DNA of 64,000 nt, taken from NCBI GenBank assembly GCA_015259125.1, contig JABZGR010000003.1:1-64000 (forward strand), written 5' to 3'. Shown here one piece after another: positions 25,023 to 34,552 of the stretch; the first letter of the stretch is position 1; the number at the start of each line of letters is the position of its first letter. Under the pieces are notes generated by a model, which saw only the letters and a program-made list of their open reading frames with translations, was not told the DNA's origin and did not search any database. This DNA comes from Alloprevotella tannerae (GTDB lineage: Bacteria; Bacteroidota; Bacteroidia; Bacteroidales; Bacteroidaceae). A program made the position numbers and the translations under genes.

Positions 25023-25649
25023 ATGGACGCAACGAAGAATATTTTTCCCATCTTCGACAAGATGGCCGACCGCTCTGCCCATGAGGCCTTACTCGGGCAG
25101 CGCGGCGTGATGCTTTGGTTTACGGGCCTAAGCGGATCGGGTAAGACAACGCTGGCTTTGGCTTTAGAGCGCGAACTCCTACAACGGGGGCGCCTCTGCC
25201 GTCTGCTCGATGGCGACAATATCCGCACGGGACTGAATAGCAACTTAGGCTTTAGCGCTGAAGATCGCCGCGAGAATATTCGCCGTATCGCTGAAGTTGG
25301 CAAACTCTTCGTCGATACCGGCATTATTACGATAGCAGCATTTATCAGTCCGACGCAGGCTATGCGTGCTATGGCCGAGGAGATCATTGGCGCGGAGCAT
25401 TTCAAAGAAGTCTATATCTCTACCCCATTGGAAGTCTGCGAGGCACGCGACGTAAAAGGCTTATATGCCCGTGCTCGCCGCGGAGAGATTCCTAACTTCA
25501 CGGGCATCTCTGCGCCTTTTGAAGCACCGCTGCATCCGGCGCTCTCCTTAGACACTTCGCGCCTCGACTTTTCTACTTGCCTTCAACGTCTGCTCGACTT
25601 GGCCTATCCGCCAACAGCAGGGCCGGAAAGCAACAACAAAGACGCATAA
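25023..25649 (+). CDS. cysC: Adenylylsulfate kinase
   Basis: A 208-residue APS kinase that phosphorylates APS to PAPS. The P-loop is GLSGSGKT (35-42), followed by the DGDNIRTGLNSNLGF substrate segment, the RRENIRRIAEVGKLF helix and FISP near residue 100. I use ATG 25023; the frame stays open for 390 bp upstream, but that part has no kinase homology and includes the predicted promoter. It is first in cysC-cysD-cysN on the plus strand, 57 bp before cysD. Confidence 0.95.
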   Translation: MDATKNIFPIFDKMADRSAHEALLGQRGVMLWFTGLSGSGKTTLALALERELLQRGRLCRLLDGDNIRTGLNSNLGFSAEDRRENIRRIAEVGKLFVDTGIITIAAFISPTQAMRAMAEEIIGAEHFKEVYISTPLEVCEARDVKGLYARARRGEIPNFTGISAPFEAPLHPALSLDTSRLDFSTCLQRLLDLAYPPTAGPESNNKDA

Positions 25650-25706
25650 CAACACAACTAAAGAGAAAGACTACCGGAAAGTGCTCACGACAAACGAACG
25701 AACAAG

Positions 25707-26630
25707 ATGAACGACCAAAATATAGCATCCTACAGCCTCAGCCACCTACAAGAGTTAGAGGCCGAAGCCATTCACATTATCCGCGAAGTAGCGGCCGAGT
25801 TTGAAAACCCCGTAATGCTTTACAGCATCGGGAAAGACTCGGGCGTTATGGCGCGATTGGCAGAAAAGGCCTTTTATCCGGGGCGCCCGCCTTTCCCGCT
25901 GATGCATATTGACTCAAAGTGGAAGTTTAAGGAGATGATTAGTTTTCGCGACAATTACGCTCGCGAGCACGGTTGGCAACTAATTGTCAAAAGCAACGAC
26001 GAAGCCTTTCAAGCTGGCGTAGGGCCTTTTACGTACGGATCTAAAGTTCACACGGATTTAATGAAGACCCAAGCCCTGCTGGAGGGCTTAAAAGAATACG
26101 AATTTGACGCAGCCTTCGGCGGCGCCCGCCGCGACGAGGAGAAATCGCGCGCCAAAGAGCGCATCTTCTCTTTTCGTGACGAGTTTCAACAGTGGGACCC
26201 GAAGAATCAGCGACCCGAACTCTGGGACATCTATAATACGCGTATCCACAAAGGCGAAAGCATACGCGTCTTTCCTTTGAGCAATTGGACGGAATTAGAT
26301 GTATGGCAATACATACGCTTAGAGCAGATCCCTATTGTGCCTTTGTATTACGCGAAAGAGCGTCCCGTTGTCAAAATAGATGGGCAATGGATTATGCCGG
26401 ACGATGAGCGACTTCCGGAGAAGTATCGAGATAAAATAGAAATGCGCAAGGTGCGCTTCCGCACGTTAGGCTGCTGGCCGCTGACGGGAGCCATAGAGAG
26501 CGAAGCTGATACGATAGAAAAGATCGTAGAAGAAATGATGACGACCAACAAGAGTGAGCGCACGACGCGTGTGATCGACTTCGACCAAGAAGCATCGATG
26601 GAGCAGAAAAAACGCGAAGGCTATTTCTAA
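25707..26630 (+). CDS. cysD: Sulfate adenylyltransferase subunit 2
   Basis: A 307-residue catalytic subunit of ATP sulfurylase, which makes APS from sulfate and ATP with GTP hydrolysis by CysN. The PP-loop motif SIGKDSGVM lies at 40-48 (the second residue is usually Ser-Gly-Lys-Asp-Ser; here it is Ile-Gly-Lys-Asp-Ser). FGGARRDEEKSRAKERIFSFRD and the terminal EGYF are diagnostic of CysD. Length is normal; 41 bp separates it from cysN. Confidence 0.96.
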   Translation: MNDQNIASYSLSHLQELEAEAIHIIREVAAEFENPVMLYSIGKDSGVMARLAEKAFYPGRPPFPLMHIDSKWKFKEMISFRDNYAREHGWQLIVKSNDEAFQAGVGPFTYGSKVHTDLMKTQALLEGLKEYEFDAAFGGARRDEEKSRAKERIFSFRDEFQQWDPKNQRPELWDIYNTRIHKGESIRVFPLSNWTELDVWQYIRLEQIPIVPLYYAKERPVVKIDGQWIMPDDERLPEKYRDKIEMRKVRFRTLGCWPLTGAIESEADTIEKIVEEMMTTNKSERTTRVIDFDQEASMEQKKREGYF

Positions 26631-26671
26631 GCCAAAGACGCAAGCGCAACAACCCAACAAACAGAAGCACC

Positions 26672-28174
26672 ATGCACAGCAATCCTTCCAACCCCATAAG
26701 TAAGGCGCAAAGTTCTATCGAAGCTTTTCTCGATCAAGACGAGCGCAAAGACCAGTTGCGCCTATTGACCGCCGGCTCCGTCGATGATGGGAAGTCTACG
26801 CTCATAGGCCGCCTGCTCTTCGATAGCAAGAAATTATACGAGGACCAACTCGTAGCGCTCCGGCGCGACAGTAAGCGCGTCGGCAACGCGGGTGAGCACA
26901 TCGACTACGCACTCCTGCTCGACGGACTCAAGGCTGAGCGCGAAGAAGGCATCACGATCGACGTCGCTTATCGCTATTTTTCGACCAACAAGCGCAAGTT
27001 TATCATCGCAGATACACCGGGCCACGAACAATATACGCGTAATATGATCACAGGTGGCTCTACGGCTAACCTCGCAATCATTTTAGTAGATGCACGCAAC
27101 GGCGTTATTACGCAGACGCGGCGTCATACGTTTCTAACCTCACTCTTGGGGATTCGCCACCTTGTCTTGGCGGTCAACAAGATGGACTTGGCTGCTTTCG
27201 ACGAAAAGGTTTTTAAGGATATTGTTGCTGATTTCCGCGCTTTTACTACGCCTTTGGGCTTAGACGACGTCACATGCATTCCGCTCTCCGCCTTAGAGGG
27301 CGACAATGTCGTAGAAAAGAGCGACCGCACGCCGTGGTACGAAGGCCCGAGTTTGCTCGAATTCTTAGAAAACGTCCATATTGGCAACGACCATAACTTA
27401 AAAGATTTTCGCTTTCCCGTGCAATACGTCTCGCGCCCCAACTTAGACTTCCGCGGCTTTTGCGGAAAAGTGGTTTCGGGCGTAGTGCGCGTCGGCGATG
27501 AAGTGTGTGCGCTGCCTTCGGGCAAACGTTCGCACATCAAGCGCATTGTTAAGCCCTACGCGCCCTCTGTTCCGACATCCGACAAAGGCTGTGCGGAAGA
27601 AGCGTATGTAGATTATGCCTTCCCACCTCAAAGTGTGACGCTCGTTCTAACAGACGAGATCGATGTGAGTCGCGGCGAGATGCTCGTACATCCCGACAAC
27701 CTTCCTTTCGTAGGCCGCACGTTCTCAACAATGCTGGTCTGGATGGACGAAGAAGCAATGAACGACCCCAAGAAGTCGTATTATCTGAAGCAGACGACCA
27801 ACACGACGCGCTGTCGAATTGACCATATCGACTACAAAATCGACGTCAACACGATGGAGCATAGCGCTGTGACGGCCCTGCACCACAACGAGATCGCCCG
27901 CGTCGCGATTCAGACGTCCAAGCCCCTTTTCTTTGATGCTTACGACAGCAATAAGCCGACCGGCTCTTTCATCTTGATCGACCCGATCACCAACAGCACC
28001 GCCGCCGTTGGTATGATTATCGCACCAATTACGGAAAAGGACTTACACGCAGCTGACGCACTGCCAACAATCGACTTGCGCCGACTCGACATTGCGCCGG
28101 TTCATCACGAAGCAGTCCGAAAGGTAGTCGAGGCGCTATCGCGTCAAGGTCTTGACATCAAACTTATTGAATAA
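26672..28174 (+). CDS. cysN: Sulfate adenylyltransferase subunit 1 (GTPase)
   Basis: A 500-residue GTPase subunit of ATP sulfurylase. Motifs are GSVDDGKST (35-43), DTPGH (114-118) and NKMD (169-172), followed by EF-Tu-like beta-barrel domains. It ends without the C-terminal APS-kinase extension found in CysNC fusions, consistent with a separate cysC upstream. It is the last of the three-gene operon. No PAPS reductase or sulfite reductase follows. Confidence 0.96.
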   Translation: MHSNPSNPISKAQSSIEAFLDQDERKDQLRLLTAGSVDDGKSTLIGRLLFDSKKLYEDQLVALRRDSKRVGNAGEHIDYALLLDGLKAEREEGITIDVAYRYFSTNKRKFIIADTPGHEQYTRNMITGGSTANLAIILVDARNGVITQTRRHTFLTSLLGIRHLVLAVNKMDLAAFDEKVFKDIVADFRAFTTPLGLDDVTCIPLSALEGDNVVEKSDRTPWYEGPSLLEFLENVHIGNDHNLKDFRFPVQYVSRPNLDFRGFCGKVVSGVVRVGDEVCALPSGKRSHIKRIVKPYAPSVPTSDKGCAEEAYVDYAFPPQSVTLVLTDEIDVSRGEMLVHPDNLPFVGRTFSTMLVWMDEEAMNDPKKSYYLKQTTNTTRCRIDHIDYKIDVNTMEHSAVTALHHNEIARVAIQTSKPLFFDAYDSNKPTGSFILIDPITNSTAAVGMIIAPITEKDLHAADALPTIDLRRLDIAPVHHEAVRKVVEALSRQGLDIKLIE

Positions 28175-28277
28175 TCGCGCGCCGCAGCGGAGCAACCCCG
28201 CTGATAGGCGCCCCACGATAAAGCATTTATTTAACCCGCAAATAACCGCCGCAGCAAGCGGCACAAATAAACAAACT

Positions 28278-29546
28278 ATGAGAAGAACTTTACCTATTCT
28301 TGCGTTCCTGCTTCTATCTATCATGCAGGTATGTGCGCAACAAAAGATCTATGACTTCCAAGAAGGCAAACTCTTTTACAAAATTACGAGTGCTGAAAAG
28401 CGCACGGTCGACGTCACGCCGGAGCTTGACGAACTCGTGAAGGCCAACGGCACGTTCTACAACAATCCGCTCGAAGGCGACATCGTGATCCCCAATAAGG
28501 TGGAGCACCAAGGACAGCAATATTACGTAAGCGGCATTCGCGACAACGCGTTCGGCGGATGCGGAAAGATCACATCCGTCTCTATTCCGGCCAACGTTGG
28601 GCGCTTAGGCGACCAAGTCTTTCTCTCTTGCACCGGACTGAAGCGCATCACGGTCGACCCCGAAAACCCGATGCTGAAAGACATCGACGGCGTTCTCTTC
28701 GACAAGAGCGGAAAAAAGCTGCTCTCTTTTCCCAATATGCGGACGGCTAATTATGAAATGCCCGAGGGAACGGTTGAAGTGGCACCGGCTGCATTCTTCC
28801 TTTGCAATGCCGTAGAGACCGTTAAGTTTCCCTCAACATTGAAAAGCATCGGCCTTCTCGCCTTTGGCCACTGCCTGAAGTTGCGCGAAGTGACGGTGCC
28901 GGAAAGCGTTACGGAACTTGGCGACTTTGCTTTCTACAACTGCACTACACTGGAAAAGGCCATCATCAAGGCCGACATCTCTGAGATCAAACAATATATG
29001 TTCAGCCGTTGTACGTCGCTGAAGGAAGTATCAATCCCCTCCTCTGTCGAGTTTATCCGCACGTGGGCCTTTGGCGATTGCGCCCCGATGAAGACCATCA
29101 CGCTGCCCGAAGGTCTGAAAGGCATCGATGCTGAAGCCTTCAATGGTTGCACATCGCTCAATGAAATCACGCTTCCTGAAGGCTTAGAGCTACTCGGTGC
29201 CCATGCTTTCGACAAGTGCAAGGCGCTCAAGAGCATCACGTGCTTGCGCAACGAACCTTTAGTGCAAGGCGAGACGATGGGCGTTAGCGTCTTTGACGGT
29301 GTAGATAAAAACCTTTGCGAACTAAAGGTGCCCCGCGGCTACAAAGATCAATATGCAGCTGCCGAACAGTGGAAAGAATTTACCAACATCTCTGAGCACG
29401 ACCTCACGGGCATCAGTCTTCCGATCAATCAAGGCCGGACAATGAAGACGACAATCTTTACGCTCAACGGCCAACGCTTGCCGGCCAACGCGCAATCCGC
29501 GCAAGGCCTCTACATCATCAACGGCAAGAAAGTCTACGTCAAGTAA
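28278..29546 (+). CDS. BspA-like leucine-rich-repeat secreted protein
   Basis: A 422-residue protein with a signal peptide (MRRTLPILAFLLLSIMQVCA, cleavage after CA-Q). About ten LRR_5 units run through residues 70-350, each of the form I.IP..V..I...AF..C..L..I. The last about 35 residues (TTIFTLNGQRLP...GLYIINGKKVYVK) form the short C-terminal tail of secreted Bacteroidales proteins. BspA-type repeats mediate adhesion in oral relatives. I use ATG 28278, which follows a stretch of non-coding DNA after cysN, not the earlier open frame that overlaps cysN. Confidence 0.85.
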   Translation: MRRTLPILAFLLLSIMQVCAQQKIYDFQEGKLFYKITSAEKRTVDVTPELDELVKANGTFYNNPLEGDIVIPNKVEHQGQQYYVSGIRDNAFGGCGKITSVSIPANVGRLGDQVFLSCTGLKRITVDPENPMLKDIDGVLFDKSGKKLLSFPNMRTANYEMPEGTVEVAPAAFFLCNAVETVKFPSTLKSIGLLAFGHCLKLREVTVPESVTELGDFAFYNCTTLEKAIIKADISEIKQYMFSRCTSLKEVSIPSSVEFIRTWAFGDCAPMKTITLPEGLKGIDAEAFNGCTSLNEITLPEGLELLGAHAFDKCKALKSITCLRNEPLVQGETMGVSVFDGVDKNLCELKVPRGYKDQYAAAEQWKEFTNISEHDLTGISLPINQGRTMKTTIFTLNGQRLPANAQSAQGLYIINGKKVYVK

Positions 29547-29580
29547 GACGATAAGCATAAAGCAATTATACCGTTTCCGG

Positions 29581-29619
29581 AGCGACCCCTTGCAGACCAA
29601 GCATCTGCAGCGGGTCGCT
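29581..29619 (+). terminator. Terminator after the LRR gene
   Basis: A long two-segment stem: AGCGACCC (29581-29588) with GGGTCGCT (29612-29619), and inside it TGCAGA (29591-29596) with TCTGCA (29604-29609). TTGCTTTATCT follows. Confidence 0.75.
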
Positions 29620-29738
29620 TTGCTTTATCTACCCTTTCGTAGCTACCCTCACGTGCCTTCTGCGGCGCACACCAACGCGCATACAAGTTGATATTCAAGG
29701 TATAAAACTTATTGTTTGCGCATTGCCAACGCGTCATA

Positions 29739-29822
29739 TTATCGTTTGCTGCCACCAAACGATCGTATGCTCCCACCAAACTATCGTTTGCTGCCGCCAA
29801 ACCATCGTTTGCTCCCGGCAAA
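29739..29822 (+). repeat. Family A array A2: four 21-bp tandem units
   Basis: Units start at 29739, 29760, 29781 and 29802 in the same orientation as A1. They have the form NNATCGTTTGCTSCCRCCAAA, with the CAAAC-NATC-GTTTG palindrome at unit junctions. Confidence 0.9.
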
Positions 29823-29925
29823 CGAAACAAGGACGGGCACAAGGCAAGGAAAAAGGCCGCTCCAAGCGAACGAATCCGGCCTTAAAGATGAATGAAATTT
29901 GTTGAATAATAATGTAACTAAAAGA

Positions 29926-29955
29926 TTATGATTTACCACGGCGAGTAAATCATAA
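29926..29955. repeat. 11-bp inverted repeat
   Basis: TTATGATTTAC (29926-29936) and its perfect complement (29945-29955) flank CACGGCGA. There is no clear T-tract. It could be a weak convergent terminator or a protein site. Confidence 0.6.
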
Positions 29956-30137
29956 AAAGCGAAGCATATCCGTCTATTTCAGAAGAATATGCTACAAAAC
30001 ACATGCGCCGTCCGTTATTAAAATCCAGGCGAAGAGCAGGCAGATCGAGCGCTAAAAGGCAACGCTATAGGCGGCAGCATTCCCGCCAAGGACAAAAGGA
30101 GCGGCAAGGTGGAGGAGGTCGGCAGTAGCGTAGCGCG

Positions 30138-31544
30138 TCAAACTTTCTTTACCCGCAGGCGCATCCAGCCGAGGAAGATGAGTCCGCGGAAACACAACTC
30201 TACGCACATCGCAATCCACACGCCGCGCAGCCCATAGGAATCTACGAGCAGGGCAGCCAGCGTTAGGCGGACGGCCCAGATACTAAAGAGGTTCATAGCC
30301 GCCGGTACGATCGTGCGCCCAAGACCTACGAAGACGCCATACACGACGATGGCCGCTGCAAACATAGGCTCGGCAAAGGCTTCTATGCGCAAGATGCTGA
30401 CGCCCAAAGTTTGCACTTCCATATCCGGCGTAAAGAGGGCCATCATCAGCGGCGCAGCGGCGTAAAGCACAACGCCCATCAGCGTCATGACGGCTATGCC
30501 GGTCCAAGTAGTCAAGCGGGCGAAACTGTAAGTCAACTCTTTGCGGCCGGCGCCCACGCTTTGTCCGACGAGCGTAATAGCGGCATCGCCCACACCATAG
30601 CCCGGCAGATAGCAAAGACTCTCGGCCGTGATGGCAAACGAATTGGCTGCTATCGCCGCATTGCCCAAGGGGGCTACAATCACGGTCGAAAGGATTTGTG
30701 CACCGCACATCACGGCGCGCTCCAACGCCATCGGCAAACTCACGCGGAAGGCGCGTTTCAAGATGCGCGAGGCCGTCAATACGGGGCGCTCCTTGCGCTT
30801 AAAAATATGCAAATCGGGGCAGCGACAGCACAAATAATACGTCATGGAAAGCGCCGTAATCACTTCGGCAATGGCCGTGCCCAAAGCAGCGCCGGTCACG
30901 CCGAGATCAGCACCGGGCACGTGGATTTGCAGACCAAAGAAAGTCAGTTCGCGCGAAGGGAAAATCAGCAGCCGGTTGAGCAGGACGTCCCATACGCACA
31001 TCAGAATGTTGAGCAAAGTGGGCACCGCGACGTTACCGGCGGCTCGCAAGGCGTTGCCGGCCAAGAAATTGAGCTGAATAAAGGGAACGCCAAGGCTAAA
31101 AATAAAAAAATAGGACGCAGCATCGGCATGAATCGACGCGTCGCCGCGTAGCCAGCGCGGCAGAGCGTCGCTAATGGCGCAGCCCACCAACAAGAGGACG
31201 GCGCTGAGTAGCAGAACGCATTTGAAACCCACACGCAATACGTCGCGGGCGGCGCGAAAATCGCCGCCACCAATCTGATGGGCCACTTGAACGGAAAAGC
31301 CCGTCGCAGCAGAAAAGCATAGGCCGCCGAAAAGCCAAGTTGTCGTGGTGACAATCCCGACGGCGGCGGCCGGATCTGCACCCAGTCGGCCGACCATGGC
31401 AGCGTCGATGTATTGCATCACAATCGTAGAAAACTGCGCTAAAATGGCCGGCAAACCGAGGAGAGCGATCAGGCGAAATTGGGCTGAACGCGGCAATTCC
31501 TCTCCGTTGCGTATCTTCAAAAGAAGTCGATCTTTTAGTTTCAT
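30138..31544 (-). CDS. MATE family efflux transporter
   Basis: A 468-residue inner-membrane protein with about twelve hydrophobic segments in two MatE halves, for example MQYIDAAMVGRLGADPAAAVGI near residue 40 and the second-half MALERAVMCGAQIL segment. It exports drugs or metabolites in exchange for Na+ or H+. ATG 31544 (MKLKDRLLLK) is used, since the upstream in-frame ATG at 31565 overlaps a consensus minus-strand -7 element (TAACTTTG, 31563-31570). It lies downstream of clpB on the same strand but past a terminator, so it is probably independent. Confidence 0.9.
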   Translation of the reverse strand: MKLKDRLLLKIRNGEELPRSAQFRLIALLGLPAILAQFSTIVMQYIDAAMVGRLGADPAAAVGIVTTTTWLFGGLCFSAATGFSVQVAHQIGGGDFRAARDVLRVGFKCVLLLSAVLLLVGCAISDALPRWLRGDASIHADAASYFFIFSLGVPFIQLNFLAGNALRAAGNVAVPTLLNILMCVWDVLLNRLLIFPSRELTFFGLQIHVPGADLGVTGAALGTAIAEVITALSMTYYLCCRCPDLHIFKRKERPVLTASRILKRAFRVSLPMALERAVMCGAQILSTVIVAPLGNAAIAANSFAITAESLCYLPGYGVGDAAITLVGQSVGAGRKELTYSFARLTTWTGIAVMTLMGVVLYAAAPLMMALFTPDMEVQTLGVSILRIEAFAEPMFAAAIVVYGVFVGLGRTIVPAAMNLFSIWAVRLTLAALLVDSYGLRGVWIAMCVELCFRGLIFLGWMRLRVKKV

Positions 31545-31669
31545 TGTGCCGATAAGTGGGGTCAAAGTTACGCATTTCGCCGGCGTTTCTTGATGCGCCG
31601 CTTGAATAATAAATCCCGAGGCGCGTCAATTCCGCTTCCGAAAGGCGTTCAAGTGCTTGATAAGCACAA

Positions 31670-31708
31670 AAAAAGCCGCGCCAAAACGTCGAAACGTAAT
31701 GGCGCGGC
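31670..31708 (-). terminator. Terminator after clpB
   Basis: An 8-bp GC stem (GCCGCGCC at 31675-31682, complement at 31701-31708). On the minus strand it is followed by seven Ts. It lies 16 bp past the clpB stop. Confidence 0.85.
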
Positions 31709-31723
31709 CGCTTTATTATTGGC

Positions 31724-34324
31724 TTAGTCGTTGCTAAAAGAGAGGGCATCGCCCGCAGCCCGAACGCGGATGGGGCGGCTCTTGTCGATCGCGCCACTCA
31801 GCAAAGACTTACTCAAATCATTGAGCAACAAACGCTGCAGCGAACGCTTCACAGGGCGCGCGCCAAACTCCGGATCAAAGCCGGCTTCGGCAATTTGCGC
31901 AATAGCATCTTCATCTACTTGCAGCGTAATGCCTTGTTCGGCTAAGCGATTTACAATCGCGGCAACCTGCAAACGGACGATAAGACGGATTTCTTCTTTC
32001 TTCAGCGGCTGGAACATAATGATGTCGTCGATACGATTGAGGAATTCCGGCCGAATCGTCTTCTTTAGCATCTCAAAAACGCCTTCTTTTGTCTCGTCGA
32101 GCAGACGTTCTTGCTCGCTTTCCGACTTCCCGCGCATTTCATCAAACTTGCTTTGTATAAAACCCGACCCAAGGTTTGAAGTCATGATGATAATGGTATT
32201 CTTAAAGTTGACCACGCGTCCTTTGTTGTCGGTCAAGCGGCCGTCGTCAAGCACTTGGAGCAAAATATTGAAGACATCGGGATGGGCTTTTTCGATCTCG
32301 TCGAAAAGAACTACGCTATAAGGTTTGCGGCGCACAGCTTCGGTCAACTGGCCGCCCTCTTCGTAACCTACATATCCCGGAGGTGCTCCGACCAAACGCG
32401 AGACGCTGAATTTTTCCTGATACTCGCTCATATCAATCCGCGTCATCAGCGATTCGTCGTTAAAGAGGTATTCTGCCAAAGCCTTAGCCAACTCCGTTTT
32501 TCCCACGCCCGTAGTACCCAAAAAGATGAACGAACCAATTGGGCGTTTAGGGTCTTGCAAGCCGGCACGACTGCGGCGTACGGCGTCAGCAACGGCCGTT
32601 ATCGCTTCATCTTGTCCGATTACGCGCTGATGCAGTTCGGTTTCGAGATGCACAAGCTTTTCGCGCTCGCTCTGCAGCATTCGACTGACGGGAATGCCGG
32701 TCCATCGGCTGACAACGTCGGCTATGTCGTCGGCCGTCACCTCTTCTTTCACCAGCGCCTCATTGCCTTGTCGCTGCTTCAAGTCTTCCTGAATTTTATC
32801 GATCTCTGCTTGCAGCGCCTGCAACTTGCCGTAGCGAATTTCAGCCACGCGTTCATAATTACCTTCGCGCTCAGCGCGGTCGGCTTCAAACTTAAGGCGC
32901 TCCATCTCCTTCTTATTTTCTTGAATCTTATTCAGGAGTTCGCGCTCGCCTTCCCATTTTGCGCGGAAATTTTTCTCGCGTTCTTCAAGCGTCGCAATCT
33001 CTTTATTGAGTTGCGCCAACTTATTTTCATCATTCTCGCGTTTGATGGCCTCGCGCTCAATCTCCAATTGGCGCAAGCGGCGTGTGATTTCATCCAACTC
33101 TTCCGGTTGCGAATCGCGCTCCATACGCAGTTTGGCAGCTGCCTCATCCATTAAATCAATCGCCTTATCCGGCAAGAAACGATCCGAGATATAACGGTGC
33201 GAAAGTTGCACGGCAGCAATGATAGCGTCGTCCTGAATGCGCACCTTGTGGTGGTTTTCATAGCGCTCCTTGAGTCCACGCAGAATCGAGATCGCATCGT
33301 CTGTGCTTGGTTCGTCCACGGTTACCGTCTGGAAACGCCTTTCGAGCGCCTTGTCCTTCTCAAAATATTTTTGATACTCCTCAAGTGTCGTTGCGCCGAT
33401 CGTACGAATCTCGCCCCTTGATAGCGCCGGCTTCAAAATATTTGCGGCATCCATCGCGCCTTCTCCTTTACCGGCACCAACAAGCGTGTGGATTTCGTCG
33501 ATAAAGAGGATAATATTCCCCTCAGAACCTACAACCTCGTTGACCACACTTTTCAAGCGCTCTTCAAACTCGCCCTTATACTTCGCACCGGCCAGCAATG
33601 CGCCCATATCGAGCGAGAAGAGTTGCTTCTCGCGCAAATTTTCAGGCACGTCGCCTCTGACAATGCGTTCTGCAATGCCTTCTACGATGGCCGTCTTTCC
33701 CGTTCCCGGCTCACCAATCAAGATTGGATTATTCTTTGTACGCCGACTCAGAATCTGCAATACGCGCCGAATTTCTTCATCTCGCCCTATCACGGGGTCC
33801 AACTTTCCGCTGCGCGCTTCTTCGACCAAGTTGCGTGCAAATTTAGCCAATGCCTGATACGTCTCCTCGCTCGAAGCCGACGTAGCCTTCCGCCCGGCGC
33901 GCAATTCGTCAATCGCTTTTTTCAGTCCGTCCTCCGTCAAGCCGGCATCGCGCAACAATTGCGCCGTACTGCTCGGCGTTGTGAGCAGCGCCAACAGCAT
34001 AGGCTCAAGGCCCACAAAGCTATCGCCCATCTGCTTCGCAATATCTACGGCCTTGGTCAAAGCCGCGTTGGCTTCTCTATCTAAATAAGGCTCTCCGCCA
34101 CTGACGCGTGGCAGACGCGCTGCCTCTTGCGTAGCATTCTGAGCGACCTGCTGAAGATTAACGCCCATTTTTCCGAAGAGAAATTGCGTCACGTTTTCGC
34201 CGACCTCCAACACGCCGAGTAGCAAGTGTATCGTGCCGACAGCCTGTTGTCCGCCACGCTCGGCCTTATTCAGCGCCTGTTGAACGGCCTCTTGCGCTTT
34301 TATTGTAAAGTTATCAAATTTCAT
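31724..34324 (-). CDS. clpB: ATP-dependent disaggregase ClpB
   Basis: An 866-residue hexameric AAA+ chaperone that threads and rescues aggregated proteins together with DnaK. It has the N-domain (about 1-145), first Walker A GEPGTGKT (204-211), a long middle coiled coil (about 410-530, rich in Glu, Lys and Arg), second Walker A GTTGVGKT (about 605-612) and a C-terminal small domain. There is no ClpP-binding loop, which separates it from ClpA and ClpC. Heat-shock control is expected, but no CIRCE-like inverted repeat was seen upstream. It is divergent from the 34553 gene. Confidence 0.97.
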   Translation of the reverse strand: MKFDNFTIKAQEAVQQALNKAERGGQQAVGTIHLLLGVLEVGENVTQFLFGKMGVNLQQVAQNATQEAARLPRVSGGEPYLDREANAALTKAVDIAKQMGDSFVGLEPMLLALLTTPSSTAQLLRDAGLTEDGLKKAIDELRAGRKATSASSEETYQALAKFARNLVEEARSGKLDPVIGRDEEIRRVLQILSRRTKNNPILIGEPGTGKTAIVEGIAERIVRGDVPENLREKQLFSLDMGALLAGAKYKGEFEERLKSVVNEVVGSEGNIILFIDEIHTLVGAGKGEGAMDAANILKPALSRGEIRTIGATTLEEYQKYFEKDKALERRFQTVTVDEPSTDDAISILRGLKERYENHHKVRIQDDAIIAAVQLSHRYISDRFLPDKAIDLMDEAAAKLRMERDSQPEELDEITRRLRQLEIEREAIKRENDENKLAQLNKEIATLEEREKNFRAKWEGERELLNKIQENKKEMERLKFEADRAEREGNYERVAEIRYGKLQALQAEIDKIQEDLKQRQGNEALVKEEVTADDIADVVSRWTGIPVSRMLQSEREKLVHLETELHQRVIGQDEAITAVADAVRRSRAGLQDPKRPIGSFIFLGTTGVGKTELAKALAEYLFNDESLMTRIDMSEYQEKFSVSRLVGAPPGYVGYEEGGQLTEAVRRKPYSVVLFDEIEKAHPDVFNILLQVLDDGRLTDNKGRVVNFKNTIIIMTSNLGSGFIQSKFDEMRGKSESEQERLLDETKEGVFEMLKKTIRPEFLNRIDDIIMFQPLKKEEIRLIVRLQVAAIVNRLAEQGITLQVDEDAIAQIAEAGFDPEFGARPVKRSLQRLLLNDLSKSLLSGAIDKSRPIRVRAAGDALSFSND

Positions 34325-34491
34325 ATCGTCTTTCTGTTTTAGTTTTTACTACCCTCTGTCCAAACTTTATGCCGTCCGTAATAAGCCTGACAAATTGGCA
34401 GTTAACAGGCAAATCATCACGAACAAAAAGTTACGTATGGTCAATCTAAAAAACTAGCATCTCAAAAAAAGAAGAAATAATTGCAGAAAAA

Positions 34492-34523
34492 CTTGCAAAA
34501 GAGGCACAAATGCCGTATATTGC
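34492..34523 (+). promoter_or_regulatory. Possible promoter of the 34553 gene
   Basis: CTTG (34492-34495), 20 nt, TATATTGC (34516-34523). It is a partial match to the Bacteroidetes consensus, about 30 bp before the ATG. Confidence 0.4.
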
Positions 34524-34552
34524 GAACGAATTCATAATTAAATGTTCATCCT

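Larger units (their letters stand above)
29547..30137. other. 590-bp convergent intergenic region, LRR gene / MATE
   Basis: No gene supported. It holds the LRR terminator (29581-29619), the 21-bp array A2 (29739-29822) and an 11-bp inverted repeat (29926-29955). Confidence 0.7.

Noticed and set aside
26672..28174. A CysN-CysC fusion
   Set aside because: The protein stops at about 500 residues and has no APS-kinase domain; cysC is a separate gene upstream.
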